Shown in pieces: positions 56,173 to 64,000 of a stretch of 64,000 nucleotides of DNA. The position numbers were made by a program, and so were the translations under genes. The notes below the pieces were generated by a model. The model was not told where the DNA came from and did not search any database. It saw only the letters and a list, made by a program, of their open reading frames with translations. The DNA comes from a bacterium (GTDB lineage Bacteria; SZUA-79; Acidulodesulfobacterales; Acidulodesulfobacteraceae). The stretch is taken from the NCBI GenBank assembly GCA_021800805.1, contig JAJYYR010000001.1, forward strand, positions 310,001 to 374,000. The letters run 5' to 3'. Within the stretch, counting starts at the first letter, position 1, and each line of letters starts with the position of its first letter.

Positions 56173-57937
56173 TAAAAAAAATATAAAAAAAGATTTATCG
56201 GTCTTAAAAAGATTACTGCCTTATATTCTGCCGTATAAAAAAAGACTCGTTGCGGCGGTAATAAGCATGGCGGTAGTTTCCGCCCTTACCGGCGCTCTCG
56301 CGTATATAGTAAAACCGTTGATAAATAATATATTCATAACTAAAAGCTATACCGAACTTACACTGATACCCTTATTGGTAATCGTAATATTTTTAGTAAA
56401 AAATATTTTTTACTACGCAGAGTTTTATTATATAGGTTCCGTGGGACAGAATATTATACGCTCTATCAGGGACGAGGTTTATTCCGCCGTGGTAAAACTG
56501 CCGGTTTCAAGGCTTAATAAAATTCCGACGGGTGTTTTGATTGCAAGAATTACATATGATATAAACATCATCCAGAGAACGGTTTCGGATTCGGTAAGCG
56601 CCGTAATGAAAGACGTTCTTACTATAATAGTGCTTTTAGCGGTAGTAATTTATATGGATTTTTATTTGGCGATAGCGGTTTTGGTCTTGTTTCCGATAGT
56701 AATTTTTCCCGTAACTATGCTCGGTAAAAAAGCAAGAAGAACAAGCACGGATACTCAGACGGAAATGGGCAATATAACCAAGTTTTTGGATGAAACTATT
56801 TCCAATATTAGAATGGTTAAAGCTTATAATATGGAAGAACAAGAAACTCACCGGTTCAAAAAATTATCCGATAACTTATACCGGTTTTTTATGAGAATGA
56901 CTAAAATAAGAGGACTTACCGTACCGTTCGTAGAATTAATAGGGGGAATTTCGGTTGCCGCAATTATATTTATAGGCGGGCTTCAGGTAATAAAATTTGG
57001 ATATACCCCCGGCAATTTCTTTTCTTTTTTAACGGCGATACTTTTGCTTTACGAGCCGGTTAAAAGTTTATCGCGCCTCAATAACAGCCTGCAGGAGGGC
57101 ATAGCCGCAGGAACCAGAATTTTTGATATATTAGACGAAAAACCCGAAGAGGAAGGCGGAACGACTCATGTCCCCCCGGAAATTTCGACACTTGAAATAA
57201 GCGGTCTATATTTCAGCTATGATAAAGGCAAAGACGAAAATTACGACTTAAAAAATATAAACATAAAAATTAATAAAGGAGAAATCGCGGCAATAGCCGG
57301 TTATTCGGGAGCCGGAAAAACTACGATTTCTATGTTGATTCCCCGTTTTTACGAACCTGACGCCGGAGAAATAAAGTTTAACGGAATAAATATAAAAAAA
57401 TTCGGCTTAAAGGATTTAAGGAATTCTATCTCTTATGTATCGCAAAATGTAGTATTATTCAATGAATCGATTAGATTTAATATAGAATACGGAAGCCGAA
57501 ATAAAGGTCTGAATGAAGTGGTAAATGCCGCAAAATTGGCATTTGCGCATAATTTTATAATGAGTCTTCCGGACGGATACGATACCGTCGTTGACGAATC
57601 AGGTTTAAGATTATCCGGCGGAGAAAAGCAAAGAATTCTTATCGCAAGGGCTTTTTTGAAAAATTCTCCTATACTAATACTAGACGAGGCTACATCTTCT
57701 TTAGACAGCGAATCGGAAAAGCAAATTCAGAATGCTTTATTCGGGTCGGATGAAAATAGGAGCGGTTTATGCAAAAATAAAATCGCATTGATTATAGCCC
57801 ACAGGCTTTCTACCGTAAAACATGCCGATACTATTTATGTTTTGGAAAAAGGAGAGATAGCCGAAAGCGGAACGCATGAAGAACTGATAAAACATGACGG
57901 AATTTATAAAAATCTTCTTGTCAAGCAGATGGAATAG
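56165..57937 (+). CDS. msbA: Lipid A export ABC transporter MsbA
   Basis: A 590-residue half-transporter that flips lipid A-core across the inner membrane. Six membrane helices (about 25-320) precede the nucleotide-binding domain: Walker A GYSGAGKTTIS, Q-loop SYVSQNVVLFNESI, signature LSGGEKQRILIARAF, Walker B ILILDEATSSLD and H-loop IIAHRLSTV. The flanking genes lpxB and waaA support MsbA over a generic multidrug exporter. Confidence 0.94.
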   Translation: MFNKKNIKKDLSVLKRLLPYILPYKKRLVAAVISMAVVSALTGALAYIVKPLINNIFITKSYTELTLIPLLVIVIFLVKNIFYYAEFYYIGSVGQNIIRSIRDEVYSAVVKLPVSRLNKIPTGVLIARITYDINIIQRTVSDSVSAVMKDVLTIIVLLAVVIYMDFYLAIAVLVLFPIVIFPVTMLGKKARRTSTDTQTEMGNITKFLDETISNIRMVKAYNMEEQETHRFKKLSDNLYRFFMRMTKIRGLTVPFVELIGGISVAAIIFIGGLQVIKFGYTPGNFFSFLTAILLLYEPVKSLSRLNNSLQEGIAAGTRIFDILDEKPEEEGGTTHVPPEISTLEISGLYFSYDKGKDENYDLKNINIKINKGEIAAIAGYSGAGKTTISMLIPRFYEPDAGEIKFNGINIKKFGLKDLRNSISYVSQNVVLFNESIRFNIEYGSRNKGLNEVVNAAKLAFAHNFIMSLPDGYDTVVDESGLRLSGGEKQRILIARAFLKNSPILILDEATSSLDSESEKQIQNALFGSDENRSGLCKNKIALIIAHRLSTVKHADTIYVLEKGEIAESGTHEELIKHDGIYKNLLVKQME

Positions 57938-57949
57938 TTATTTTTATAT

Positions 57950-59299
57950 ATGGAAAAAGTCTTATTTGCCTTTTATAATATTCTTTTATTACTTTTATTC
58001 CCGTTTTTCTTTATTGCATTATTTTTGTTCAGCCTGACGAAAAATAAAAAAAGCCAAGGATTTTTTTATAAATTATTTCCTTTTGCTTATCGTCGGTTCA
58101 AAGACTATGTCTCGGAAGACGGAATATGGATACATGCCGTATCTTTAGGCGAGATGAGGGCGTCTGTTAATTTTATCGAATTAGTTAAATCTAATGTTAA
58201 TAAAAAAATATATCTGTCTTCAACTACTAAAACCGGCTTTGATTTTGCAAACAATCTTTATAAAAATGATAGTAACATCTTAATTTTTTATTTTCCGTAT
58301 GATTTTTATTTTTCTATTAAAAGTATTTTGCAACATATAAGCCCTATTTTATTTATTTCGATTGAAACTGAAGTCTGGCCTAATTTATTTAATATATTAA
58401 GGAAAGAAAATATTCCAATTGCAATAATAAACGCAAGAATATCAGATAAATCATATAAAAATTATTTAAATTTCCATTTTTTTTTCAAGTATGTTTTTGA
58501 AAAAATTAACATAGTTTTATGCATATCCGAAACTTATCGCGAAAAATTCGTCCGTCTCGGGATAAGCGTAGAAAATATTCATATAACCGGCAATATGAAA
58601 TTTGACCTAAACGTCGGGCTTATTGCGGATGGCATTAAAGAGAAAAACAATAAATTGAGGGGAATCTTTAACTGCGGGAAAATTATAGCCGCAGGAAGCA
58701 CTCATAAAGGAGAAGAAAATATAATTCTTAATGCCGTAATGAAATTAAACCGGAATAAGAAAGATAAAATATTTTTATTTATTGCGCCAAGGCATCCCGA
58801 AAGATTTGATGAAGTTTTTCATTTTTTAGAAAACAGCGGCATAAAAATTTATAAACTTTCTTTCATATATTCGCCGGACTTTAATTCGGATGTTTGTAAA
58901 TCGGAAGGGCCGAAAGCGGTTGCTATCTTAGTTGACATAATAGGAGAATTGCTTGCCGCTTATAGTATATGCGATGCCGCTTTTGTAGGGGGCAGTATGG
59001 TGAATGCGGGAGGACATAATCTCCTTGAGCCGTTAGTTTTCGGAAAACCGGTTATTTTCGGGAGATATACCCAAAATTTTTTAGAGATAGCAGAGGAAAT
59101 CATTAAAACGGAATCGGGAATATCGGTAAATTCCCCTCAAGAATTGGATGATGCATTAGCCGAATATTTATATAACGAAAAAGCCTCGAAAACGGCATCT
59201 AAAAACGGATTAAAGCTTATATCCCAAAACAAGGGCTCATCTCAGCTTAATTTTAATTACTTATATATATACTTACGAGCCGGCGGTCCTACCGCATAG
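57950..59299 (+). CDS. waaA: Kdo transferase WaaA (KdtA)
   Basis: A 449-residue membrane-anchored GT-B enzyme that adds Kdo to lipid IVA. The N-terminal anchor is at about residues 5-30. The acceptor domain shows GIWIHAVSLGEMRASVNFIE with the catalytic glutamate. The donor domain shows AAGSTHKGEEN, FIAPRHPERFDE and GGHNLLEPLVFGKPVIFG. It ends the envelope cluster, converging on the PAS gene with 18 bp between stops. No Kdo synthesis genes are in the window. Confidence 0.94.
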   Translation: MEKVLFAFYNILLLLLFPFFFIALFLFSLTKNKKSQGFFYKLFPFAYRRFKDYVSEDGIWIHAVSLGEMRASVNFIELVKSNVNKKIYLSSTTKTGFDFANNLYKNDSNILIFYFPYDFYFSIKSILQHISPILFISIETEVWPNLFNILRKENIPIAIINARISDKSYKNYLNFHFFFKYVFEKINIVLCISETYREKFVRLGISVENIHITGNMKFDLNVGLIADGIKEKNNKLRGIFNCGKIIAAGSTHKGEENIILNAVMKLNRNKKDKIFLFIAPRHPERFDEVFHFLENSGIKIYKLSFIYSPDFNSDVCKSEGPKAVAILVDIIGELLAAYSICDAAFVGGSMVNAGGHNLLEPLVFGKPVIFGRYTQNFLEIAEEIIKTESGISVNSPQELDDALAEYLYNEKASKTASKNGLKLISQNKGSSQLNFNYLYIYLRAGGPTA

Positions 59300-59317
59300 A
59301 GTAAAAAGAGGACATTT

Positions 59318-60673
59318 TTACCCCGTTTCTTCCATCCTTGCAGCGTTACATAGCGTTTTATCCTTATTTTCCTTAAAACTTGCCAGAGCGACGAACCGTC
59401 CTTTGTATACCGCAGTTTGTACGTGAAATAATAAAGATTTTTCTTCCCCGTTCCCGTTAATAATATTAAAAACATGTTCGAAATAAAACTCCTCTCCGTT
59501 TAACCTTCTTTTTATATTTGCCTCGATAACCGCCCTGTCTTTTTCGTCGAATAAGTCCCATACGAACTTGTTATAGAGTTCTTCTGCCGGGTAGCCGAAA
59601 ATATCTATAGCAGACGGGTTAGCGTAAATAATCTTAGCGTCGTTAATATAAATGCCCTCGCTCAGACCGTTGACTAATGTCTTAAAAAGAATCTCGTTTT
59701 CTTTCAGCTTTTTATTCTTCTCCTTTTCATCTGTAATATCCTTAAGCACGCAGTCTAATATATCGTGTCCCTCATCGTCTTTTTTGAGGCGGCATGTGAT
59801 ATATACGTCCATGACCCTGCCCTTTAGGGTTTTTCTCTTAGTCTCGAATTCGTAAGACCCTTTTTCGGTTACTTTTCTTATTATGCTTCTTCTTGTTTCT
59901 TCTCCGGCGTATTCCGTATATAAATCCGTAATTTTAACGTTCTTAAGTTCTTCCTTGCTTTCCGCGCCGAAAGTTTTTACCATATAATCGTTTACGTCTA
60001 TAAAATGACCGTTTTCATCGGTAGTAACCTGATAAACGCCTATAGGTAAAAATTCGATGAGATTTCGGTATTTTAAAGAATAATCCAGAAGTTTTTCTTC
60101 CAGTTCTTTTCTTTTCGAGATATCCCTTGCTACGCAGATGCCTATTTTTCTGCCTTTTTCGAGGGTAAAAATATTGTCCGCCGCTTCAACCTGTATGAGC
60201 TTTCCGGTTTTCGTAACGTGGCTTATTTCGTAAATTAAAGACCCTTTATTAAAGAGTTCTGCAAAATAGTTTTTCATTTTTGCGTAATCCGTTTCGGGTA
60301 CTATATTAAAAGGGGAAAGCATGAGAAACTCATTCCTGTCGTAACCGAGCTTTTTAAGCCCCGCTTCGTTTACGTCGATGAACGATTTAGGAATTCCGTT
60401 TTCCGAATACTCCATTACGAAGGCGGCGTCGTTTATCGAGTTAAAAAGCATTCTGTATTTTTTTTCGCTCTCTTCTATTTTTAATTCTTTATAAGAAAAA
60501 TTAATAAAAAACGCCGATAAAATTATAAAAAACAGAATAGAAACGGCAATAAATACAAATTCAATCTTTATGATAAAATTATAAAAAATAAGCGAAATAA
60601 GGACGTAAATAAAAAGAATAATAATTTCTAATAAAAATATTTTAGATTTCGACAATAAGCGAAAATTTATCAT
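59318..60673 (-). CDS. Membrane protein with three PAS domains and no output domain
   Basis: A 451-residue sensor. Two N-terminal membrane helices (about 10-32 and 36-58) are followed by three PAS/PAC modules (about 68-190, 195-318 and 322-440). Examples are YRMLFNSINDAAFVMEY, CVARDISKRKELEEKL, IDVNDYMVKTFGAESKEEL and LKDITDEKEKNKKLKENEI. The protein ends shortly after the third PAS (MEETG) with no histidine kinase, GGDEF, EAL or methyl-accepting domain. It may be a truncated kinase or cyclase, or a sensor that works by binding another protein. A 13-G tract lies 66 bp upstream of its start. Divergent from a large GAF sensor. Confidence 0.85.
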   Translation of the reverse strand: MINFRLLSKSKIFLLEIIILFIYVLISLIFYNFIIKIEFVFIAVSILFFIILSAFFINFSYKELKIEESEKKYRMLFNSINDAAFVMEYSENGIPKSFIDVNEAGLKKLGYDRNEFLMLSPFNIVPETDYAKMKNYFAELFNKGSLIYEISHVTKTGKLIQVEAADNIFTLEKGRKIGICVARDISKRKELEEKLLDYSLKYRNLIEFLPIGVYQVTTDENGHFIDVNDYMVKTFGAESKEELKNVKITDLYTEYAGEETRRSIIRKVTEKGSYEFETKRKTLKGRVMDVYITCRLKKDDEGHDILDCVLKDITDEKEKNKKLKENEILFKTLVNGLSEGIYINDAKIIYANPSAIDIFGYPAEELYNKFVWDLFDEKDRAVIEANIKRRLNGEEFYFEHVFNIINGNGEEKSLLFHVQTAVYKGRFVALASFKENKDKTLCNAARMEETG

Positions 60674-60738
60674 AAAAAGAGGATATGTAACATGTTGTCA
60701 AATTGATTTTGATAGAATTTGCCATATTTTAATTTTTC

Positions 60739-60751
60739 GGGGGGGGGGGGG
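60739..60751. repeat. 13-G homopolymer
   Basis: A run of 13 G in an AT-rich intergenic region, upstream of the PAS gene on its promoter side. Long mononucleotide tracts are prone to slippage and often underlie phase variation. Confidence 0.85.
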
Positions 60752-60837
60752 AGTAAAATATATAATGGATATTTTTCCGGCAGTTATTTTATTGTTAAAA
60801 TAAATAGCATAAATCATAATTTATATTTGTTTTAATT

Positions 60838-60930
60838 TTAAATTATTTTCAAAGACATATCAAGATAAATTTTATTAGCAGCCCATGCCTTAAACATTGC
60901 CTCGACAGAAGTAATTTTTTCGTTGCTCAT
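60838..60930 (-). CDS. Possible 30-residue small protein
   Basis: An ATG-to-TAA frame reading MSNEKITSVEAMFKAWAANK and ending LDMSLKII. Codon use and amphipathic helix look plausible, but there is no Shine-Dalgarno and no family match that I recognise. It could be a remnant or chance frame. Confidence 0.2.
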   Translation of the reverse strand: MSNEKITSVEAMFKAWAANKIYLDMSLKII

Positions 60931-61023
60931 TTTTTAGTTTTAGTGATATACTTTTCATTATAAGCCGCCTTTAACACCTACATTTTATAATAACTTGAGG
61001 GTGGTTTTGCGGAGACGACGAAA

Positions 61024-64000
61024 ATGCTTAAGAATATAGGCAAAAATATAAATTCCGTAAAACTTAAGGCATACTCTTTATTTATCATTTTCAACCTTAT
61101 CGTTTTTTCAATCGGCGCTTTTTTTATTATCCGCGGCATTAATCTATACGAGCAAAAATACCTGCGTGAAAAACTTAAATCACAGCTTATGGACGTTACT
61201 ATGCAATTTATTAACGACAGAAGTGATATGCTGGAAAAGGCTAACGATATCGTCGCGCACCGGTTTAAAAGAAGTTTTATACAGAGTATATTTCCCCTTA
61301 AAAAAATCAGCGGCATAGATTTAATGAAAGTTAAAGACGGAAAAATCCTATACTTCGAAAAATTTAAATATAGGTTTACGAAAGCGGAGCCGCTTAAAAA
61401 TTATGCAAGGTTTTCATACCTTGTTTCAATGAAACACCGGCATATATTATACGGGTTCGGCAGAGATAAAGACGAAAGGATTATCGAATCGAGGGTTGTT
61501 TACAGGCTGCTAAGAAAAGGAAGCGGATATATTTTGATTTTAAACAGGCATATAACAAGCCGCTATTTACTCCAAATTCGCAGAAAAATGCATATGATTA
61601 CACATATAGGGATATATTACGGGAACAGAAGGTCGGCGGTTACGGCCGTTAAAAATAATAAATTCATAGGAATCGGACAACGCGCAACCGGAAGGCAAAA
61701 AGAAGTATTAAAAAAAGGCAGGACAGTTTATCAATCGTTGAATGTCGAAGGCATTCCTTTTTATATCTATAATACTCCGATTTATAACGTCGAGGGGAAA
61801 ATAATCGGAATTACGGGCGTCGGCATAAAAAAATTCGGCTGGTTTTGGTATATTGCCAAGTTTTATATTCAAATTCTTGCATTTTTAGTAATTTTGGCGT
61901 TATTCTCGTTAATTTTTTTATACGTCGATAAAAGGTTTATAAAAAGGTTTTACGAACTCCTGAAGTTAGTCAAGGGGATAAACCCCGATAACCCAGAGAG
62001 ATTAGAACCGCCGCCCGGTTTTAAGAATAAGGGTATGGAAGCCGAATTATTAGAACTTTATGAAGCGATTGGCGTATTAAATAACGCCATTATAGAAGGA
62101 CATAAAGAAAATATCCTTATAGTATCTACCATAAACGACTTTAGCAGGAATATAACCGTTCAAGACGATATAAACACCGTCGCCGGTAAGCTTATTTCCA
62201 TTATAGTAGAAAAAATGGGGTTCGACCACAGCTGGTTCGGCGTGACGAACGAAGCAGGTAGAGAAGTAAAAGTGAAAGCGTCTTACAAAGGCGATTTTTT
62301 TACTTATGCGAAGAACCTTGTTATAAAGTACGACGATTCGAACTATATGCAAAGTTTAACCGGAAAAGCTTTGAGGGCTATGAACTATATGGTAATTAAC
62401 GATGTTTCGTCCGACGAAACCGTGCCTCGGTATAAACAAAAGCTTTTAGAATATAATTTTTTGTCCGCAGGGGCGTTCCCTTTAATTGCTAACGGCGAAA
62501 TATACGGAATAATAGGAGTTTATTCCAAGAAAAAAAACGCTTTTACCGGAATAGAACCGGCAATCATCTTTAATCTTGCCGGGTATGCGGCGCATATCGT
62601 TCAATACCTCGAAAATCTAAAAAGGTCTATAATTTTATCGGAAATGGCAGAAAACATGCTGCTCTATATTGCGCAGGCCGGCGAAACGGAAAATAGCGAA
62701 AATACGTCAAAAAGCCAACCCGAGAACCGGGAGTTTTTTAGCGGCGTCGAAGAAAATTTAAATGCGGATTTTGTAGAATTTATAGCCTATGACACGGCAA
62801 GCGCCGAAATAACGGATGCGCTGTTTTCGAGAGGCTGGGATTACAACATAGGAGTAAGTTCTATAACTCCGGCTCCCACTGGATTCGTAAGGGAGAGGGT
62901 TGCCAAAGACAGGTTAGACGCTTACGATTATCTGGAGGACGATTTTGCTACCCCTGTATTTAAAGATATGGGAGTGCGCGACATAATCCTGTTCGCTTTT
63001 AAGGGTTCGAAAAATCGCAGGTATTTGGCGGTAACGGGTGTGAAGGGCAGGAGGAAGGTTTTTAAGGCGCGGGATATGGATTTTTTCAGGGACGCAATGA
63101 CGCTGTTTGCCGGATATTACGAAATAAATAAATTATATAGGCATCTGGGGTCATCCTTAGAGCTTCTTGAAAACAGGGAAGTTTTGATAAACAAGATGGT
63201 TGCGTTTGGGTTGGTTTCGGTAAATATCGGCAAAAAAACTATAGATATTTATAACGACTATTTCGCTTCTATTTTTAATATAGGTAAATTTAGCGTTCCG
63301 CTTGAAATAGACGAATTTTACGAAAAAATAAAAACAGCGTTCGAAGAAGAAACTTTTGCCGAAGAAATATTTCGAACTTATGTAAAGAACAGATACGTAT
63401 CGACGATAGACAGCGTAGAAATAAGGCTTAAATCAGGCGTTATATTAAGCATGAAGTCGACCCTTTTTTTAACTAAAGACGGAGAAGTTATACGCCTTCT
63501 GGTATTCGAAAACATAACGGACATAAAAAAATATATAAACGACATAGAAAGGTCGAAACAAAGATTAAATATACTATATGACCTTTCATATAAGCTTTCC
63601 TATGTTTTTACGCTGGAATATGCCATCAAAACTTTTGCCGAAGGGATTTATTCGATAAAAAAAGAAGAAGGCGGAATAGTCGATTCTCTTCATATAAATA
63701 TATTTGATACCGTTAATAAAAAAACGGTTACATCGTTGATTTATTGCCGGAAAGAAAATGAACAGGGAGAAGAACCCGCTTCTAAAAATTACTCCGAGTC
63801 TTCCAAGATAATAGTTTCGACTAACAGTATAGATTACGAGGATTATCTTTCAAACTGCAAATTATTAAAAAACGGAAAAAAATCAAACAGCGACGGAACA
63901 GTCGATGATTGCGAATTTAGGGGGACAAACGGAAGCTATAAGTGCTTCGTCATTAAAATTAGCGACGAGGTTGCAGGAACAGTTTCGATAGATTCCAAAG
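61024..64000 (+). CDS. Large membrane sensor with CACHE-like, GAF and PAS domains (3' partial)
   Basis: A frame open from ATG 61024 to the window end, at least 992 codons without a stop. The visible part has a membrane helix (about 15-36) and an extracytoplasmic sensor region of double-CACHE-like type (about 40-268) ending in PIYNVEGKIIGITGVGIK. A second membrane helix (about 272-300) and a short HAMP-like linker follow. Next come a GAF domain (about 360-530; DFSRNITVQDDINTVAGKL) and a second GAF-like region (about 575-720). A PAS-like segment (about 720-840; MVAFGLVSVNIGKKTIDIYN) precedes another GAF-like start near residue 850. The output domain (histidine kinase, GGDEF, PP2C or other) lies beyond the edge. 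The GGAG before the ATG is weak. Confidence 0.8.
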   Translation, partial: MLKNIGKNINSVKLKAYSLFIIFNLIVFSIGAFFIIRGINLYEQKYLREKLKSQLMDVTMQFINDRSDMLEKANDIVAHRFKRSFIQSIFPLKKISGIDLMKVKDGKILYFEKFKYRFTKAEPLKNYARFSYLVSMKHRHILYGFGRDKDERIIESRVVYRLLRKGSGYILILNRHITSRYLLQIRRKMHMITHIGIYYGNRRSAVTAVKNNKFIGIGQRATGRQKEVLKKGRTVYQSLNVEGIPFYIYNTPIYNVEGKIIGITGVGIKKFGWFWYIAKFYIQILAFLVILALFSLIFLYVDKRFIKRFYELLKLVKGINPDNPERLEPPPGFKNKGMEAELLELYEAIGVLNNAIIEGHKENILIVSTINDFSRNITVQDDINTVAGKLISIIVEKMGFDHSWFGVTNEAGREVKVKASYKGDFFTYAKNLVIKYDDSNYMQSLTGKALRAMNYMVINDVSSDETVPRYKQKLLEYNFLSAGAFPLIANGEIYGIIGVYSKKKNAFTGIEPAIIFNLAGYAAHIVQYLENLKRSIILSEMAENMLLYIAQAGETENSENTSKSQPENREFFSGVEENLNADFVEFIAYDTASAEITDALFSRGWDYNIGVSSITPAPTGFVRERVAKDRLDAYDYLEDDFATPVFKDMGVRDIILFAFKGSKNRRYLAVTGVKGRRKVFKARDMDFFRDAMTLFAGYYEINKLYRHLGSSLELLENREVLINKMVAFGLVSVNIGKKTIDIYNDYFASIFNIGKFSVPLEIDEFYEKIKTAFEEETFAEEIFRTYVKNRYVSTIDSVEIRLKSGVILSMKSTLFLTKDGEVIRLLVFENITDIKKYINDIERSKQRLNILYDLSYKLSYVFTLEYAIKTFAEGIYSIKKEEGGIVDSLHINIFDTVNKKTVTSLIYCRKENEQGEEPASKNYSESSKIIVSTNSIDYEDYLSNCKLLKNGKKSNSDGTVDDCEFRGTNGSYKCFVIKISDEVAGTVSIDSK

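Larger units (their letters stand above)
60674..61023. other. 350-bp divergent spacer with a poly-G tract
   Basis: Contains a run of 13 G (60739-60751), otherwise AT-rich sequence, a 30-codon leftward frame (60838-60930) and, before the large sensor gene, GGAG at about 61013. No clear promoter, tRNA or repeat unit was recognised beyond the homopolymer. Confidence 0.6.

Overview
The window is an AT-rich bacterial chromosome segment from a Gram-negative organism. It carries lipid A/LPS genes (lpxD, lpxA, lpxI, lpxB, msbA, waaA), bamA, an OmpH/Skp-type chaperone, a LolCDE-type exporter and lnt. It also has futalosine-pathway menaquinone synthesis (mqnA), NfnAB-type electron bifurcation and a thiosulfate:quinone oxidoreductase (DoxDA). 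The order ilvD-ilvB-ilvH-ilvC-psd-pssA-leuA-leuC-leuD-leuB-asd and the use of LpxI rather than LpxH are delta-proteobacterial in style. A sulfur-metabolising, possibly acidophilic lineage such as Sva0485/Acidulodesulfobacterales is my best guess, but that is inference without any search.

Layout. 1-3.9 kb: the end of an unknown gene, a HAD phosphatase (apparent ATT start), mqnA, an orphan PhoR-like kinase, a SurA-N-like protein and queD. 4.0-6.2 kb: a membrane PilO-like/TPR protein and an exported protein with three Ig-like repeats. 6.3-8.9 kb: tRNA-Cys, nfnA, nfnB, tRNA-Leu. 9.1-11.9 kb: a self-contained sulfur cassette (ModA-like binding protein, DoxDA, periplasmic DsrE-like protein) with its own promoter and terminator. 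12.0-19.2 kb: pheS and pheT, separated by a leftward SF1 helicase and a rightward PRTase-DprA pair. 19.3-21.4 kb: rseP, tsaB and a DUF465 protein. 21.4-33.6 kb: branched-chain amino acid genes with psd/pssA embedded, then asd. 33.6-36.9 kb: murJ, an L,D-transpeptidase and a zinc-ribbon protein. 37-46.5 kb: a tightly overlapped cluster phoH, pgpH-like, ybeY, a dgkA-PAP2 fusion, mazG, lnt, prfB (programmed +1 frameshift) and lysS. 46.5-59.3 kb: the envelope cluster lolC/E, lolD, bamA, ompH, lpxD, fabZ, lpxA, lpxI, lpxB, msbA, waaA. 59.3-64 kb: two signal-transduction genes, a PAS-only membrane protein and a large GAF/PAS sensor that runs off the window. They are divergent around a spacer containing a 13-G homopolymer.

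How they work together. Most of the window is housekeeping with conserved gene order. The envelope cluster forms one coherent line: beta-barrel assembly, lipid A synthesis, flipping, Kdo addition and lipoprotein release. The two most accessory-looking stretches are the sulfur cassette (9.1-11.9 kb) and the helicase/PRTase/DprA insertion (13.06-16.75 kb). The second recalls PRTase-DprA toxin-antitoxin/defence pairs of the ShosTA type and is my leading candidate for an undescribed system. No CRISPR array, transposase, integrase or rRNA is visible.
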